DNA of 42,360 nucleotides, taken from positions 112,782 to 155,141 of the forward strand of contig NVQL02000013.1 of the NCBI GenBank assembly GCA_002400495.2, read 5' to 3'. Positions within the stretch are counted from its first letter, which is position 1; every line of letters starts with the position of its first letter. Both the position numbers and the translations under genes were made by a program. This DNA is from Alphaproteobacteria bacterium. GTDB lineage: Bacteria; Pseudomonadota; Alphaproteobacteria; Rhizobiales; OSC116. The notes under the pieces were generated by a model, which was not told where the DNA came from, searched no databases, and worked only from the letters and a program-made list of their open reading frames with translations. Below are positions 1-8,709 of this stretch, in pieces.

Positions 1-860
1 ATGATAAGGCGCTAAAATCCGCCTATCGTAAGCTGGCAAAAAAATATCATCCTGATAACAATAAAGATGATCCAAAAGCTGCTGAGCAATTTAGCAAAAT
101 TAGCAATGCCTACGACATTCTTAAAGATAAAGAAAAACGCACGCAATATGATGCGGGCATGATAGATGATGACGGCAAACAAACTGGCCTTGGGGCTGGT
201 GGGTTTGGTGGCAATCCGTTTACCCAAGGCCGCCCACGGCAAGGTGGCAACCCGTTTGGCGGGCAAAATCAAGGCGGGTTTGAGGATATTTTTTCTGACC
301 TATTTGGTGGTGCTGGCCGTGGCCAACCACGCCCACAAAAAGGTCAAGATGCCCAATTGAGCGTGACTTTATCATTTGAAGACGCGGCATTAGGCGCCAA
401 CCAACAAGTGCGTAATGGAGCTGGCAAATTGATCAATGCCAAAATCCCGACAGGGGTTGAGGATGCGCAGAATATCAGGCTTAAGGGGCAAGGCATGGTG
501 TCACCAAATGGCGGGCCAGCGGGCGATTTATTGCTCAAAATTGCCATTCTTCCCCATGTATTTTACAAGCGCGATGGCTTAGATGTGCGGGTTGAGCAAG
601 AAGTGTTGCTTAATGACGCGGTGCTGGGCGAAAAGATTAATGTCGATACCATTCATGGCAAAATTGCCCTGCGTCTACCGCGCGGGGTTAGCTCTGGCAA
701 GGTTTTTCGGCTTAAAGGCAAAGGCATCACAAGCGGTGGCAAAACAGGCGATCAATTTGTGAAAATTATGATCACCTTGCCCGAAGAAGAAGATAAAGAC
801 TTGCTTTCACTGATGAAAGAATGGGCAAAAAATAAATTATCGCTCAAATCCGATGCATAA
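1..860 (+). CDS. DnaJ/CbpA-type J-domain co-chaperone, 5' truncated by the window edge
   Basis: Co-chaperone that stimulates the ATPase of DnaK and delivers clients to it in the cytoplasm. The gene enters the window already in frame, with the first whole codon at position 3. The remains of the J domain are visible, with the diagnostic HPD tripeptide in YHPDNN at about residues 16-18 of the fragment. A Gly/Phe-rich linker follows (about residues 60-105), then the two beta-rich substrate-binding domains. The CxxCxGxG zinc-finger repeats of DnaJ itself are absent, which makes this a type II (CbpA-like) protein. The in-frame ATG at 159 lies inside the J-domain/linker junction and is not the true start. 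Only the N-terminal few residues are missing. The gene is followed by the fabI promoter region and is probably transcribed separately from fabI. Confidence 0.93.
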   Translation, partial: DKALKSAYRKLAKKYHPDNNKDDPKAAEQFSKISNAYDILKDKEKRTQYDAGMIDDDGKQTGLGAGGFGGNPFTQGRPRQGGNPFGGQNQGGFEDIFSDLFGGAGRGQPRPQKGQDAQLSVTLSFEDAALGANQQVRNGAGKLINAKIPTGVEDAQNIRLKGQGMVSPNGGPAGDLLLKIAILPHVFYKRDGLDVRVEQEVLLNDAVLGEKINVDTIHGKIALRLPRGVSSGKVFRLKGKGITSGGKTGDQFVKIMITLPEEEDKDLLSLMKEWAKNKLSLKSDA

Positions 861-866
861 ACCCGC

Positions 867-913
867 TTGCGTCACCGCTAAGATTCCTTGTATACTAAGG
901 TTAATTTTAGCGG
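867..913 (+). promoter_or_regulatory. Probable sigma70-type promoter with nested dyad upstream of fabI
   Basis: A -35-like TTGCGT (867-872) and a -10-like TATACT (891-896) are separated by 18 bp, 41 bp before the fabI ATG. The -10 sits at the centre of a nested inverted repeat: outer arms CCGCTAA (875-881) and TTAGCGG (907-913), inner arms CCTT (886-889) and AAGG (897-900). No T-run follows, so a terminator for the upstream chaperone gene is less likely than a promoter with an overlapping operator. The assignment is from sequence only. Confidence 0.5.
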
Positions 914-936
914 AATCATCAGAATAAAGGAAGATC

Positions 937-1779
937 ATGACAGACACAGGCAAAATAGTAGGCAATGGCCTTATGAAAGGCAAACGCGGCCTCATTATGG
1001 GTGTGGCGAATAACCGCTCGATCGCTTATGGCATTGCCAAAGCTTTTACCAACCAAGGTGCCGAAATTGCTCTGTCTTATCAAGATGAAAAAATCTTAAA
1101 ACGGGTTAAAAAAGTCGCCGATGAATTGAATTGCGATACATTATTTGAATGCAATGTCACTGATGATGCCAGCATGGATTCGATGTTTGAGGCATTAAAA
1201 GAAAAATGGGGTACCATTGATTTTGTGGTGCATGCCTTGGCATTTTCCGACAAAGATGAGCTGGTTGGCCGTTATGTCAACACCACATCGGCTAATTTCA
1301 ACATGACGATGAATATTTCATGCTATTCGTTCACTGCCATCGCGCAACGTGCCGAAAAGCTAATGCCCAATGGCGGCGCTTTACTCACCCTCACCTATTA
1401 TGGTGCTGAGCGGGTGATGCCACATTATAATGTTATGGGCGTGGCCAAAGCCGCGCTCGAAGCCAGTGTGCGCTATCTTGCGGTCGATCTGGGCGCGGGC
1501 CAAATTCGGGTCAATGCCATCTCAGCAGGCCCGATCCGCACTTTAGCTTCAGCAGGCATTGGCGATTTCAAATATATCCTTAAATGGAACCAATATAACT
1601 CACCATTGCAACGCAGTGTGACGATTGATGAAGTGGGCAATAGCGCGCTTTATCTATGCTCAGACCTTGGCACAGCGGTCACTGGCGAAGTGCATCATGT
1701 CGATAGCGGCTATCATGTTGTGGGTATGAAACAAGTTGACGCGCCCGATATTTCAACGGTTGAAGTCAAATTAGATTAA
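937..1779 (+). CDS. fabI: Enoyl-[acyl-carrier-protein] reductase (NADH), FabI
   Basis: Catalyses the last step of each fatty-acid elongation cycle, reducing trans-2-enoyl-ACP with NADH in the cytoplasm. It is the target of triclosan in other bacteria. The 280-residue protein has the divergent SDR cofactor motif GVANNRSIAYGIAK (about 22-35) rather than the classic TGxxxGxG. It also has the FabI active site, Tyr154/155 and Tyr164 with Lys171 in YNVMGVAK. The start at 937 has a good Shine-Dalgarno sequence (AAGGAAG, 5-6 nt upstream). A later ATG at 973 would drop the short N-terminal extension, so the exact start is slightly uncertain. The next gene, aroC, begins 9 nt after the stop, so the two are probably one transcript. 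Confidence 0.96.
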   Translation: MTDTGKIVGNGLMKGKRGLIMGVANNRSIAYGIAKAFTNQGAEIALSYQDEKILKRVKKVADELNCDTLFECNVTDDASMDSMFEALKEKWGTIDFVVHALAFSDKDELVGRYVNTTSANFNMTMNISCYSFTAIAQRAEKLMPNGGALLTLTYYGAERVMPHYNVMGVAKAALEASVRYLAVDLGAGQIRVNAISAGPIRTLASAGIGDFKYILKWNQYNSPLQRSVTIDEVGNSALYLCSDLGTAVTGEVHHVDSGYHVVGMKQVDAPDISTVEVKLD

Positions 1780-1788
1780 CGGGTATTT

Positions 1789-2874
1789 ATGTCTTATAAT
1801 ATTTTTGGTCATGTATTTAAATTTATGACATGGGGCGAAAGCCACGGCGTTGCCATTGGCTGCGTGGTCGATGGTTGCCCGCCTAACATCCCGATTGATG
1901 CGGCAGAAATTCAAAAGTTCCTCGACCTGCGCAAACCTGGCACTTCACGCCATACCACGCAACGGCGCGAGGCGGATCTGGTCAAAATCCTATCGGGCGT
2001 GTTCGAAAATGATGATGGTGTTTTGGTTTCAACAGGCACGCCGATCAGCCTGATGATCGAAAATACCGACCAACGCTCCAAAGATTATGGCGAAATTCAA
2101 AATCAATACCGCCCAGGCCATGCCGATTTTACCTATCAAAATAAATATGGCATTCGCGATCATCGTGGCGGCGGACGTTCTTCTGCGCGCGAAACCGCAA
2201 TGCGGGTGGCGGCTGGTGGCATTGCCCGCCAAGTTGTGCCCAACATTAAAATCACTGGCGGCTTGGTGCAAATGGGCGATTTAAAAATCAATTACGAGAA
2301 TTGGGATGATGCCCAAATTTCTCAAAACCCTTTTTTCTGCCCCGATGCCGAAATGGTGCCAAAATTTGAAGCTTATCTGGATAAAATTCGCAAAGCTGGT
2401 TCATCAGTTGGTGCGGTGATCGAAGTGCGCGCCAGCAATGTGCCTGTCGGTTTAGGCGCACCGATATATGCTAAGTTAGATCAAGATTTAGCGTCTGCCA
2501 TGATGAGCATCAATGCAGTAAAATCAGTCGAAATTGGCGCAGGTAGCGATGCTGCGGCATTAACTGGCGAAGAAAATGCCGATCAAATCCGCATCGATAA
2601 TCATGGTGAACCATTTTTCCTCAGCAATAATGCGGGCGGTATTTTGGGCGGTATCAGCTCAGGCCAAGATGTCATTGTGCGCTTTGCGGTCAAACCGACA
2701 TCAAGCATTCTGACCAAACGTCAGTCTATTGATAAATTCGGCAAACAGGTCGACATCATGACCAAAGGCCGCCACGATCCTTGCGTTGGCATCCGCGCTG
2801 TGCCTGTCGGCGAAGCGATGATGGCAGTGGTTTTGGCCGATCATTATTTGCTCAACAGAGCGCAAAACGGATAA
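1789..2874 (+). CDS. aroC: Chorismate synthase
   Basis: Last step of the shikimate pathway: trans-1,4-elimination of phosphate from EPSP to give chorismate, using reduced FMN. The 361 residues match the usual family length. Signature motifs are visible: WGESHG at 15-20 and [14 protein letters not shown] at about 124-137, which contain conserved flavin- and substrate-binding residues. The gene follows fabI by 9 nt and precedes a methyltransferase gene by 6 nt, which suggests a three-gene operon from the fabI promoter. Confidence 0.97.
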   Translation: MSYNIFGHVFKFMTWGESHGVAIGCVVDGCPPNIPIDAAEIQKFLDLRKPGTSRHTTQRREADLVKILSGVFENDDGVLVSTGTPISLMIENTDQRSKDYGEIQNQYRPGHADFTYQNKYGIRDHRGGGRSSARETAMRVAAGGIARQVVPNIKITGGLVQMGDLKINYENWDDAQISQNPFFCPDAEMVPKFEAYLDKIRKAGSSVGAVIEVRASNVPVGLGAPIYAKLDQDLASAMMSINAVKSVEIGAGSDAAALTGEENADQIRIDNHGEPFFLSNNAGGILGGISSGQDVIVRFAVKPTSSILTKRQSIDKFGKQVDIMTKGRHDPCVGIRAVPVGEAMMAVVLADHYLLNRAQNG

Positions 2875-2880
2875 TGATAA

Positions 2881-3606
2881 ATGGCCGATCTGCATTATGA
2901 CCATCCTCGCTTGGCCAAGCTTTATGATTTGGACAGCGGCTGGTCAGAAGATCGCGATTTTTACCTCAATTTAGCGGGCGATGCGCCGCAACGAATACTT
3001 GATCTGGGTTGCGGCACAGGCTTGATTTGTAATCAATATGCCAAAAATGGCCATCAAGTTACAGGCCTAGACCCTTCAGCAGGCATGTTAGACATTGCCC
3101 GCAAAAGCCAATTTGGCAAACAGATAAAATGGGTGGAGGGGTTTTCGCAAGATTTTAACTTGAATCAAAAATTTGACCTGATCATTATGACAGGTCATGC
3201 GTTCCAAGTTTTGCTCACTGATGAAGATGTGTTGAATCTATTTAAAATGGTCAAAGCCCATTTAAGACCCAATGGTATTTTTACCTTCGAAACGCGTAAT
3301 CCACAAATAGATTGGGTTTCACGTTGGAATCATAGTTATGAATTGGATTTAGAAGGCGAAATCATCAAAGTCACACGAAGGGTGTTAAGCCATCAAGATG
3401 AGCTTATGGTTTTTGAACATGAATATATATTTGAAGATGAGACACTGGTCTCAAAAAGCCATTTACGCTTCATGCCTAAACAAAAAATCGCCAAGCTATA
3501 CAGCCAAGCAAATCTTGCGCTTAAAACGTTTGTTGGCGATTGGACGGGTGGAGCTTTTGACCCCACCACATCTAAAGAAATGATTTTCAAGCTCACAATG
3601 CTCTAA
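2881..3606 (+). CDS. Class I SAM-dependent methyltransferase, substrate unknown
   Basis: A cytoplasmic methyltransferase of 241 residues. The SAM-binding motif I is clear (LDLGCGTG, about 40-47), followed by an acidic motif II (VTGLDPS) and an IIMTGHAFQ stretch typical of small-molecule methyltransferases of the UbiE/Methyltransf_25 type. The C-terminal half is beta-rich and gives no specific clue. The start is an ATG 6 nt after the aroC stop, so translation is probably coupled to aroC. The methyl acceptor cannot be deduced. A small-molecule acceptor is more likely than RNA, because no RNA-binding domain is seen. Confidence 0.85.
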   Translation: MADLHYDHPRLAKLYDLDSGWSEDRDFYLNLAGDAPQRILDLGCGTGLICNQYAKNGHQVTGLDPSAGMLDIARKSQFGKQIKWVEGFSQDFNLNQKFDLIIMTGHAFQVLLTDEDVLNLFKMVKAHLRPNGIFTFETRNPQIDWVSRWNHSYELDLEGEIIKVTRRVLSHQDELMVFEHEYIFEDETLVSKSHLRFMPKQKIAKLYSQANLALKTFVGDWTGGAFDPTTSKEMIFKLTML

Positions 3607-3941
3607 CTCTGATGCATTGAGCCTGATCTGGTGCGCCTAACTTTGGTGCATCGTAAAATCGAGCGGTTTGGCGTCAGCCCTAGGGCCGCTATGTTGCCAA
3701 TTTAATTTGTCATATTTCGACACTGGTTTTACTTCATTATAGTATAGCCAGTTACTGATTGTTAAAAATACTTTAGTCATTTATAGTTCCCTTTACTCAC
3801 TCTAAAGTTAAATTATCTTACCCACCATTGGCTATAAGGTAGGGTTAAAAAGGTTAACAAATGTTAATGTCAGGCAAGGAGATTGATTCCATGCTTAGCA
3901 ATAAATTAATTCATTCGATAAAATTTTAACTAATGGTTCGG
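3607..3941. other. Intergenic region without a convincing gene; two hairpins and a mini-ORF
   Basis: This 335-nt gap holds an imperfect inverted repeat with GATGCA/TGCATC ends (3611-3652). It also holds a branched hairpin with AGCGG (3662-3666) and CCGCT (3686-3690) enclosing GGC-GTCA-GCC. Neither has a T-run. At 3891-3929 there is a 12-codon reading frame (ATG to TAA) with a good AAGGAG Shine-Dalgarno sequence 9 nt upstream. It is too short to call as a gene without expression data. The region between the hairpins and the mini-ORF is AT-rich. Confidence 0.4.
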
Positions 3942-4133
3942 TTAAGCGGCTTCGACCGCCACTTTATGTGGCAATTTTGCTGGCTTGTCATGAGGGCGTA
4001 TCGATTTTGATTTGAGTTTTCGTTCGACCTTGTTTTTGTCTTTAAACCAAAAACCAAAACAATAGCCAATGATGAATATAATGATACTCACCTGAAATAT
4101 AACTTTACCTAAACTCAAAAATAGAAACCGCAT
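3942..4133 (-). CDS. Small single-pass membrane protein, function unknown
   Basis: A 63-residue protein with one strongly hydrophobic segment (about residues 4-28, VIFQVSIIIFIIGYCFGFWF) followed by a basic, Lys/Arg-rich tail (NKVERKLKSKSIRPHDKPAK). This predicts an inner-membrane anchor with a cytoplasmic tail. I do not recognise the family. Reality as a gene is supported by an AAGGGG Shine-Dalgarno sequence about 9 nt before the ATG. A CtrA-type box also lies about 95 nt upstream on the same strand (4227-4242). It is separated from rlmD-like by a 109-nt gap, so it has its own promoter or is read through from rlmD. Confidence 0.55.
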   Translation of the reverse strand: MRFLFLSLGKVIFQVSIIIFIIGYCFGFWFKDKNKVERKLKSKSIRPHDKPAKLPHKVAVEAA

Positions 4134-4226
4134 TTTACTAACCCCTTCACCCCCAATTTCTAAACTTGAGCCTAGTAGAAAAAGATTAATAAAGTTTTAT
4201 TTGAACTAAATTGTTCCCAATTATGG

Positions 4227-4242
4227 TTAAAATTCGGTTAAT
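4227..4242 (-). promoter_or_regulatory. CtrA-like binding site upstream of the 63-residue membrane protein
   Basis: On the minus strand the site reads TTAA-CCGAATT-TTAAC, a full match to the TTAA-N7-TTAAC consensus of the alphaproteobacterial cell-cycle regulator CtrA. It lies immediately beyond the stop codon of the upstream RNA methyltransferase gene and about 95 nt before the small membrane protein ATG, a typical distance for a promoter-overlapping site. Confidence 0.45.
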
Positions 4243-5493
4243 CTATAGTCTAGTTAAATGCGCAACTATTTCTAAATGAGCCGAATATTTAAACTGATCA
4301 ATCGCGGCCAAATATTTAATTTCAAAACCTGCCGCAATCAGTGTCTCCGCTTCGCGTGCAAAGGAGTTCGGGCTGCAGCTTATATAGACAATATTGGTTA
4401 TTTTACTGTCACAAATTTGCTTAATTTGCGCTTGCGCTCCGGCGCGTGGTGGGTCGATAATTGCCGATGTATATTTATTCAGTTCATCTTTAAATAAAGG
4501 GCGCCGGTATAGATCGCGGCCCGTGGCTGTCACGGTTTTAAGCTTTAACTCATCAACCCCGCCACTTAAGTTAAAACCATTTTGCAAGGCCATAATGGCA
4601 AATTTATCATGGTCAAAGGCATCAATTTGATGGCTTTGTGCCAAGGCAAAGGTAAATGTACCAATGCCTGCAAACAAGTCAACAATGTCACCCTTCACAT
4701 CGCTTAAAAACCGCTTAACCAAGCCGCTCATGGTAAGTTCGGCGGCCTTAACGGCTTGCATAAAACCAGCTGCGACAGGGCTAACTCTCACCCCATCAAA
4801 TGTTTCAAATATATCTTTGCGCTGCAAGATCAGCTCATCATTAATCACCACACGGGCAAGGTCTAACTTGCTGGCTTGTTCGTTGACATAATTAATCTCA
4901 TCATAACTATGGTCATATTTTACGTTGTCCAGCCCAATTTCTAGCGCCCCATTATAATCGGTAATGCTGATGTGGCTGACCCCTTTGCGGCTCAACATAG
5001 GTTTGATGAAATCGGCCAATTTCGGCACAATGGCCAAAATGTTAGAAGTGATGATCGGACATTCTTCTAAGGGTATAATGTCATGGGTTTGGGCTTTGCT
5101 ATAGCCGATCATCACTGATTTTTTGGTGCGCTTGGCGGCTAATTTTACGCGTCTGCGGCGGTTTAAATCACCTTTCGTGTGGTCAAAACTCGTATATTGA
5201 TCAATGTTTTTATCAATGCCATGCTGCTCTAAAGCATATACAAGTGTTGATTTTTTCCATTCATCATAGAAATCAGGCGCCATATGTTGCGCCATGCAAG
5301 ACCCACATTTGGTAAAATGCTTGCATTTAGCCGTCACCCGATCAGCTGATGGCTCAATAATTTTACTGAGCTTAAATTCATCATTTAGCTCAACAATTTC
5401 ATTGGGTAGGGCAAAGGGAATATAGTTAGGCTTACCGTCGATATGGACGATGCCATGGCCTTTATGGCCAATCTGGTCGATTTTGACTTGCAT
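4243..5493 (-). CDS. TrmA/RlmD-family 23S rRNA (uracil-5-)-methyltransferase
   Basis: Adds a methyl group to C5 of a uridine in RNA, most likely 23S rRNA. An N-terminal TRAM-like RNA-binding domain (about 1-45) precedes the Fe-S cysteines C57, C63, C66 and C145. The SAM-binding motif (DLFAGIGTF) and DPPRAG follow, then the catalytic nucleophile C373 in YISCSP and the general base E408 in HLEIVAHL. I chose the ATG at 5493 over the TTG at 5505, because it starts directly at the TRAM fold. Neither has a strong ribosome-binding site. The gene starts 24 nt after the dxs stop, so xseB-dxs-this gene form an operon. The exact target uridine (RlmC, RlmD or TrmA type) cannot be set from sequence alone. 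Confidence 0.9.
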   Translation of the reverse strand: MQVKIDQIGHKGHGIVHIDGKPNYIPFALPNEIVELNDEFKLSKIIEPSADRVTAKCKHFTKCGSCMAQHMAPDFYDEWKKSTLVYALEQHGIDKNIDQYTSFDHTKGDLNRRRRVKLAAKRTKKSVMIGYSKAQTHDIIPLEECPIITSNILAIVPKLADFIKPMLSRKGVSHISITDYNGALEIGLDNVKYDHSYDEINYVNEQASKLDLARVVINDELILQRKDIFETFDGVRVSPVAAGFMQAVKAAELTMSGLVKRFLSDVKGDIVDLFAGIGTFTFALAQSHQIDAFDHDKFAIMALQNGFNLSGGVDELKLKTVTATGRDLYRRPLFKDELNKYTSAIIDPPRAGAQAQIKQICDSKITNIVYISCSPNSFAREAETLIAAGFEIKYLAAIDQFKYSAHLEIVAHLTRL

Positions 5494-5517
5494 GTATGGG
5501 CTCAAATATAAGTGGGG

Positions 5518-7437
5518 TTAAAGCGCGCTTTTAACCGCTTCTATAATAGCCGCAGCATTAAGTCCAGCTTCTTCATACATTTTTGCCGGTGTATTGTGGC
5601 TTATATAAGTATCAGGCAAATAAAGCGGTCTGAATTTCAAACCAGCGCTGAATAGGTCAGCTTTGGCCAAATGGTCAAGCACCATAGATGCAAAGCCACC
5701 AATTGCACCTTCTTCAAGGGTTAATAATATTTTATGGCTGTTGGCCAAATCATCAATCAGGCCTAAATCAAGCGGTTTGGCAAAACGCGCGTCGGCAATG
5801 GTGACCGATATGCCATCAGCTTCCAATTGCTCAGCAGCTTTTTCGGCTTCTTCCATACGGGTGCCAAAACTTAAAATCGCCACATCAGCTTTAGCTTTGC
5901 CCTTGGTTTTGGCGCGTTTCATCACGCGGCCTTTGCCAATTTCAAGCGGCACGCCATCTTCGGGCAATTCAATGCCAACGCCTTCACCACGTGGGTATCT
6001 AAAGGCAATTGGTCCCGTGTCATGTGCCGCGGCAGTTGCCACCATATGCACGAGTTCAGCTTCATCAGAGGCGGCCATCACCACCATATTGGGCAATGCG
6101 CATAAAAAACCAATGTCAAAACTACCCGCATGGGTTGGGCCATCAGCGCCAACTAAACCAGCACGGTCAATGGCAAATCGCACAGGCAAATTTTGTATCG
6201 CCACATCATGCACCACTTGGTCATAGGCGCGTTGCAGGAATGTCGAATATAAAGCCACAAATGGTTTTAAGCCTTCGCAAGCCATGCCCGCAGCGGCAGT
6301 GACCACATGTTGTTCAGCAATGCCCATATCAAAACAGCGGTCAGGATATTCATCATGGAATTTTATCAAGCCCGAGCCAGACAACATAGCAGCAGTTAGC
6401 GCCACAATTTTTTTATCTTTGGCGGCATGCTTCATCAGGCTTTGGCCAAATACATCTTGATATTTCGGCGCGTTAGAAACGCTCTTGACCATTTCACCCG
6501 TTTTGGCATCAAATTTACCAACACCATGATATTTATCAGCGCTGTTTTCAGCAGGGCCATAGCCTTTGCCTTTTACAGTTTTAATGTGCAGCAAGATCGG
6601 CTTGTCATCTTCGTCTTTAATGTTGCGCAATACTGGCAATAAATGGTCAAGGTTATGGCCATCGACCACACCGACATAATAAAAGCCCATGGCTTCAAAA
6701 AACGCACCACCGCCCGATAAAAGCGTTCTGGTATATTCTTCGGTTTGGGCCATAGCGTAACCGACAGGTCTGGGCAATACGCGGGCAACCTTTTTGCCAA
6801 TGTCACGTATGGCCATATAGGTATCACCGCTTAAATGACGGGCAAAATAGGCCGACATGGCACCCACAGGGCGGTCAATTGACATGTCATTATCATTTAA
6901 AATCACAATCAAGCGGCCATTGGCAACATGAGCGTTATTCATCGCTTCATAGGCCATGCCTGCGGTTATAGAGCCATCGCCAATCACCGAAATAATGTTA
7001 TGTTTTTCGCCTTTAATGTCGCGCGCCATCGCCATGCCAACGCCCGCAGATATCGAGGTCGAGCTATGGCCAGCGCCAAAAGTATCATATTCACTCTCGG
7101 AACGTTTGGTAAAGCCAGATAAGCCGCCACCTTTTCTTATGGTGCGCATGCGGTTACGGCGGCCCGTGAGTATTTTATGGGGGTAAACTTGATGGCCCAC
7201 ATCCCAAATAATTTTATCGGTTGGAGTGTCAAAAACCTTGTGCAATGCCACGGTCAGTTCAACCACGCCGAGGCCAGCGCCCAAATGCCCACCGGTAAAT
7301 GATACGGTCTCAACCATATCGGCGCGTAATTCATCGGCCAGTTGTTGTAAATCTGTATCGGCAATGTTTCGCACATCAGCGGGGCTGTTTACAGTATCTA
7401 ACAAAGGTGTTTCTGGTTTTTTGTGGGTCACTAGCAT
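5518..7437 (-). CDS. dxs: 1-deoxy-D-xylulose-5-phosphate synthase
   Basis: First enzyme of the MEP isoprenoid pathway: thiamine-diphosphate-dependent condensation of pyruvate and glyceraldehyde-3-phosphate in the cytoplasm. The N-terminal domain carries [14 protein letters not shown] and the ThDP/Mg motif [17 protein letters not shown]. The middle pyrimidine-binding domain has [15 protein letters not shown], followed by a C-terminal transketolase-like domain. The length (about 640) is normal. The ATG at 7437 has GGCGGTGA 7 nt upstream. The TTG at 7443 is a poorer start. xseB ends 16 nt upstream, as in many proteobacteria, but the ispA gene usually found between them is missing. Confidence 0.97.
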   Translation of the reverse strand: MLVTHKKPETPLLDTVNSPADVRNIADTDLQQLADELRADMVETVSFTGGHLGAGLGVVELTVALHKVFDTPTDKIIWDVGHQVYPHKILTGRRNRMRTIRKGGGLSGFTKRSESEYDTFGAGHSSTSISAGVGMAMARDIKGEKHNIISVIGDGSITAGMAYEAMNNAHVANGRLIVILNDNDMSIDRPVGAMSAYFARHLSGDTYMAIRDIGKKVARVLPRPVGYAMAQTEEYTRTLLSGGGAFFEAMGFYYVGVVDGHNLDHLLPVLRNIKDEDDKPILLHIKTVKGKGYGPAENSADKYHGVGKFDAKTGEMVKSVSNAPKYQDVFGQSLMKHAAKDKKIVALTAAMLSGSGLIKFHDEYPDRCFDMGIAEQHVVTAAAGMACEGLKPFVALYSTFLQRAYDQVVHDVAIQNLPVRFAIDRAGLVGADGPTHAGSFDIGFLCALPNMVVMAASDEAELVHMVATAAAHDTGPIAFRYPRGEGVGIELPEDGVPLEIGKGRVMKRAKTKGKAKADVAILSFGTRMEEAEKAAEQLEADGISVTIADARFAKPLDLGLIDDLANSHKILLTLEEGAIGGFASMVLDHLAKADLFSAGLKFRPLYLPDTYISHNTPAKMYEEAGLNAAAIIEAVKSAL

Positions 7438-7453
7438 GCTCAATCACCGCCAA

Positions 7454-7687
7454 TTAAAGCTCAATGGCTTCAACGCCTTTTATTTCGCCGTTGGATAGGT
7501 TTATTTTTTCAACCCGCTGTTCGGCTTCTTGTAATTTTTGACTGCAATATTGTTTGAGCTTTTCGCCGCGTTCATATTGCACGATGGACTTATCTAACTC
7601 ACTATTTCCGCTTTCAAGCGTTTTTACTATTTGTTCAAGCTCGGCAAGCGCCTGCTCGAAACTTAATTTCTGGATGTTGTTGGCCAT
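7454..7687 (-). CDS. xseB: Exodeoxyribonuclease VII small subunit
   Basis: Small helical subunit of ExoVII, which with XseA degrades single-stranded DNA. The 77 residues give the canonical XseB pattern: FEQALAELEQIVKTLESG, then LDKSIVQYERGEKLKQYC and a Leu-rich end, forming a coiled-coil hairpin. A Shine-Dalgarno sequence (AGAGG) precedes the ATG. It is the first gene of the xseB-dxs-methyltransferase operon, and the 124-nt AT-rich gap upstream (7688-7811) probably holds the promoter. xseA is not in the window. Confidence 0.94.
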   Translation of the reverse strand: MANNIQKLSFEQALAELEQIVKTLESGNSELDKSIVQYERGEKLKQYCSQKLQEAEQRVEKINLSNGEIKGVEAIEL

Positions 7688-7811
7688 TCTAGCCTCTTTA
7701 GCTGTCGAATCAATCTGTTATAATTAAGATAATTTGACCTATAAGTCCAATTTATTAACTATAAATGTTAACAAGTCGATAAGATTTCCCATCAACTTTA
7801 GTATAATTTGT

Positions 7812-8699
7812 TTATTCCTCCTGTACGGCTTTCAAACTCACTGGCGGAATCGAATCTTCAGGAACAAAAAAATCAGGCATTAAATTTTGGCTGGGGTCAA
7901 CGCGATATTGGTCAAAATCACGTTCACCTTCGGCGTATAAAAAGCTATCATCAATGATAAATTGCCCGGTAAATTCGCGGCTATTTTTAGCAAAAATCTG
8001 CACCGCTGCATCGGCAATAATGTCAGGCGTGCGCGATGCTTGCATCAATTTTTCACCGCCCAATATATTTTTTATCGCCGCCGTGGCAATCGTGGTGCGC
8101 GGCCACAAAGCGTTGACCGCAATGCCCGCCTCACGCAACTCGCCTGCCAAACCCAGCACCACCATGCTCATGCCAAATTTCGCCATGCTATATGCCACGT
8201 GGCCAGCAAACCATTTTTCGTTCATATCCAATGGCGGCGAAAGACTTAAAATATGCGGGTTTTGTGCTTTCATCAAATGCGGAATGGCATATTTAGCCAC
8301 CATAAATGAGCCTCTGGCGTTAACTTGATTCATCAAATCAAAACGTTTCATTTCAGTTTGTAATATCGGAGTTAAAGATATGGCCGAGGCGTTGTTAATC
8401 ACAATGTCAATGCCGCCAAATGTTTCAACCGTCTTGTCAATAGCCTCTTTAACATGGTCTTCCTCGCGTATATTCACCCGCAATGGCAGGGCTTTGCCGC
8501 CTAGGGCTTCAATTTCTTCAGCGGCGGTGTATATAGTGCCTTCAAGCTTGGGGTGCGGCTTGGTGCTTTTTGCCGCAATGGCAATGTTGGCGCCTTGTTT
8601 GGCAGCGGCTTTGGCAATGGCCAAACCAATGCCACGGCTCGCGCCGGTGATGAAAAGTGTTTTGCCTTTTAGTGGATTAACATTGTTGTTTTCTGGCAT
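7812..8699 (-). CDS. SDR family oxidoreductase, HSDL2-like
   Basis: NAD(P)-dependent short-chain dehydrogenase of 295 residues. It has the cofactor motif TGASRGIG (about 18-25), NNASA, and the catalytic Tyr and Lys in YSMAK. The sequence around the active site (ILSLSPPLDMNEKWFAGHVA) and the stretch VNALWPRTTIATAA resemble the N-terminal domain of HSDL2 proteins, which are linked to fatty-acid metabolism. The SCP2 domain of animal HSDL2 is absent. It follows the acyl-CoA dehydrogenase gene by 10 nt with a strong AAGGAG, so the two are cotranscribed. This context supports a role with acyl or hydroxyacyl substrates. The exact substrate is unknown. Confidence 0.9.
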   Translation of the reverse strand: MPENNNVNPLKGKTLFITGASRGIGLAIAKAAAKQGANIAIAAKSTKPHPKLEGTIYTAAEEIEALGGKALPLRVNIREEDHVKEAIDKTVETFGGIDIVINNASAISLTPILQTEMKRFDLMNQVNARGSFMVAKYAIPHLMKAQNPHILSLSPPLDMNEKWFAGHVAYSMAKFGMSMVVLGLAGELREAGIAVNALWPRTTIATAAIKNILGGEKLMQASRTPDIIADAAVQIFAKNSREFTGQFIIDDSFLYAEGERDFDQYRVDPSQNLMPDFFVPEDSIPPVSLKAVQEE

Positions 8700-8709
8700 A
8701 TCATTCTCC

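Noticed and set aside
3840..3875. Additional CtrA sites around the TTAA motifs in this gap
   Set aside because: The spacers are 5 and 6 nt instead of 7.
7757..7775. CtrA site upstream of xseB
   Set aside because: The two TTAA elements are 9 nt apart, outside the consensus.
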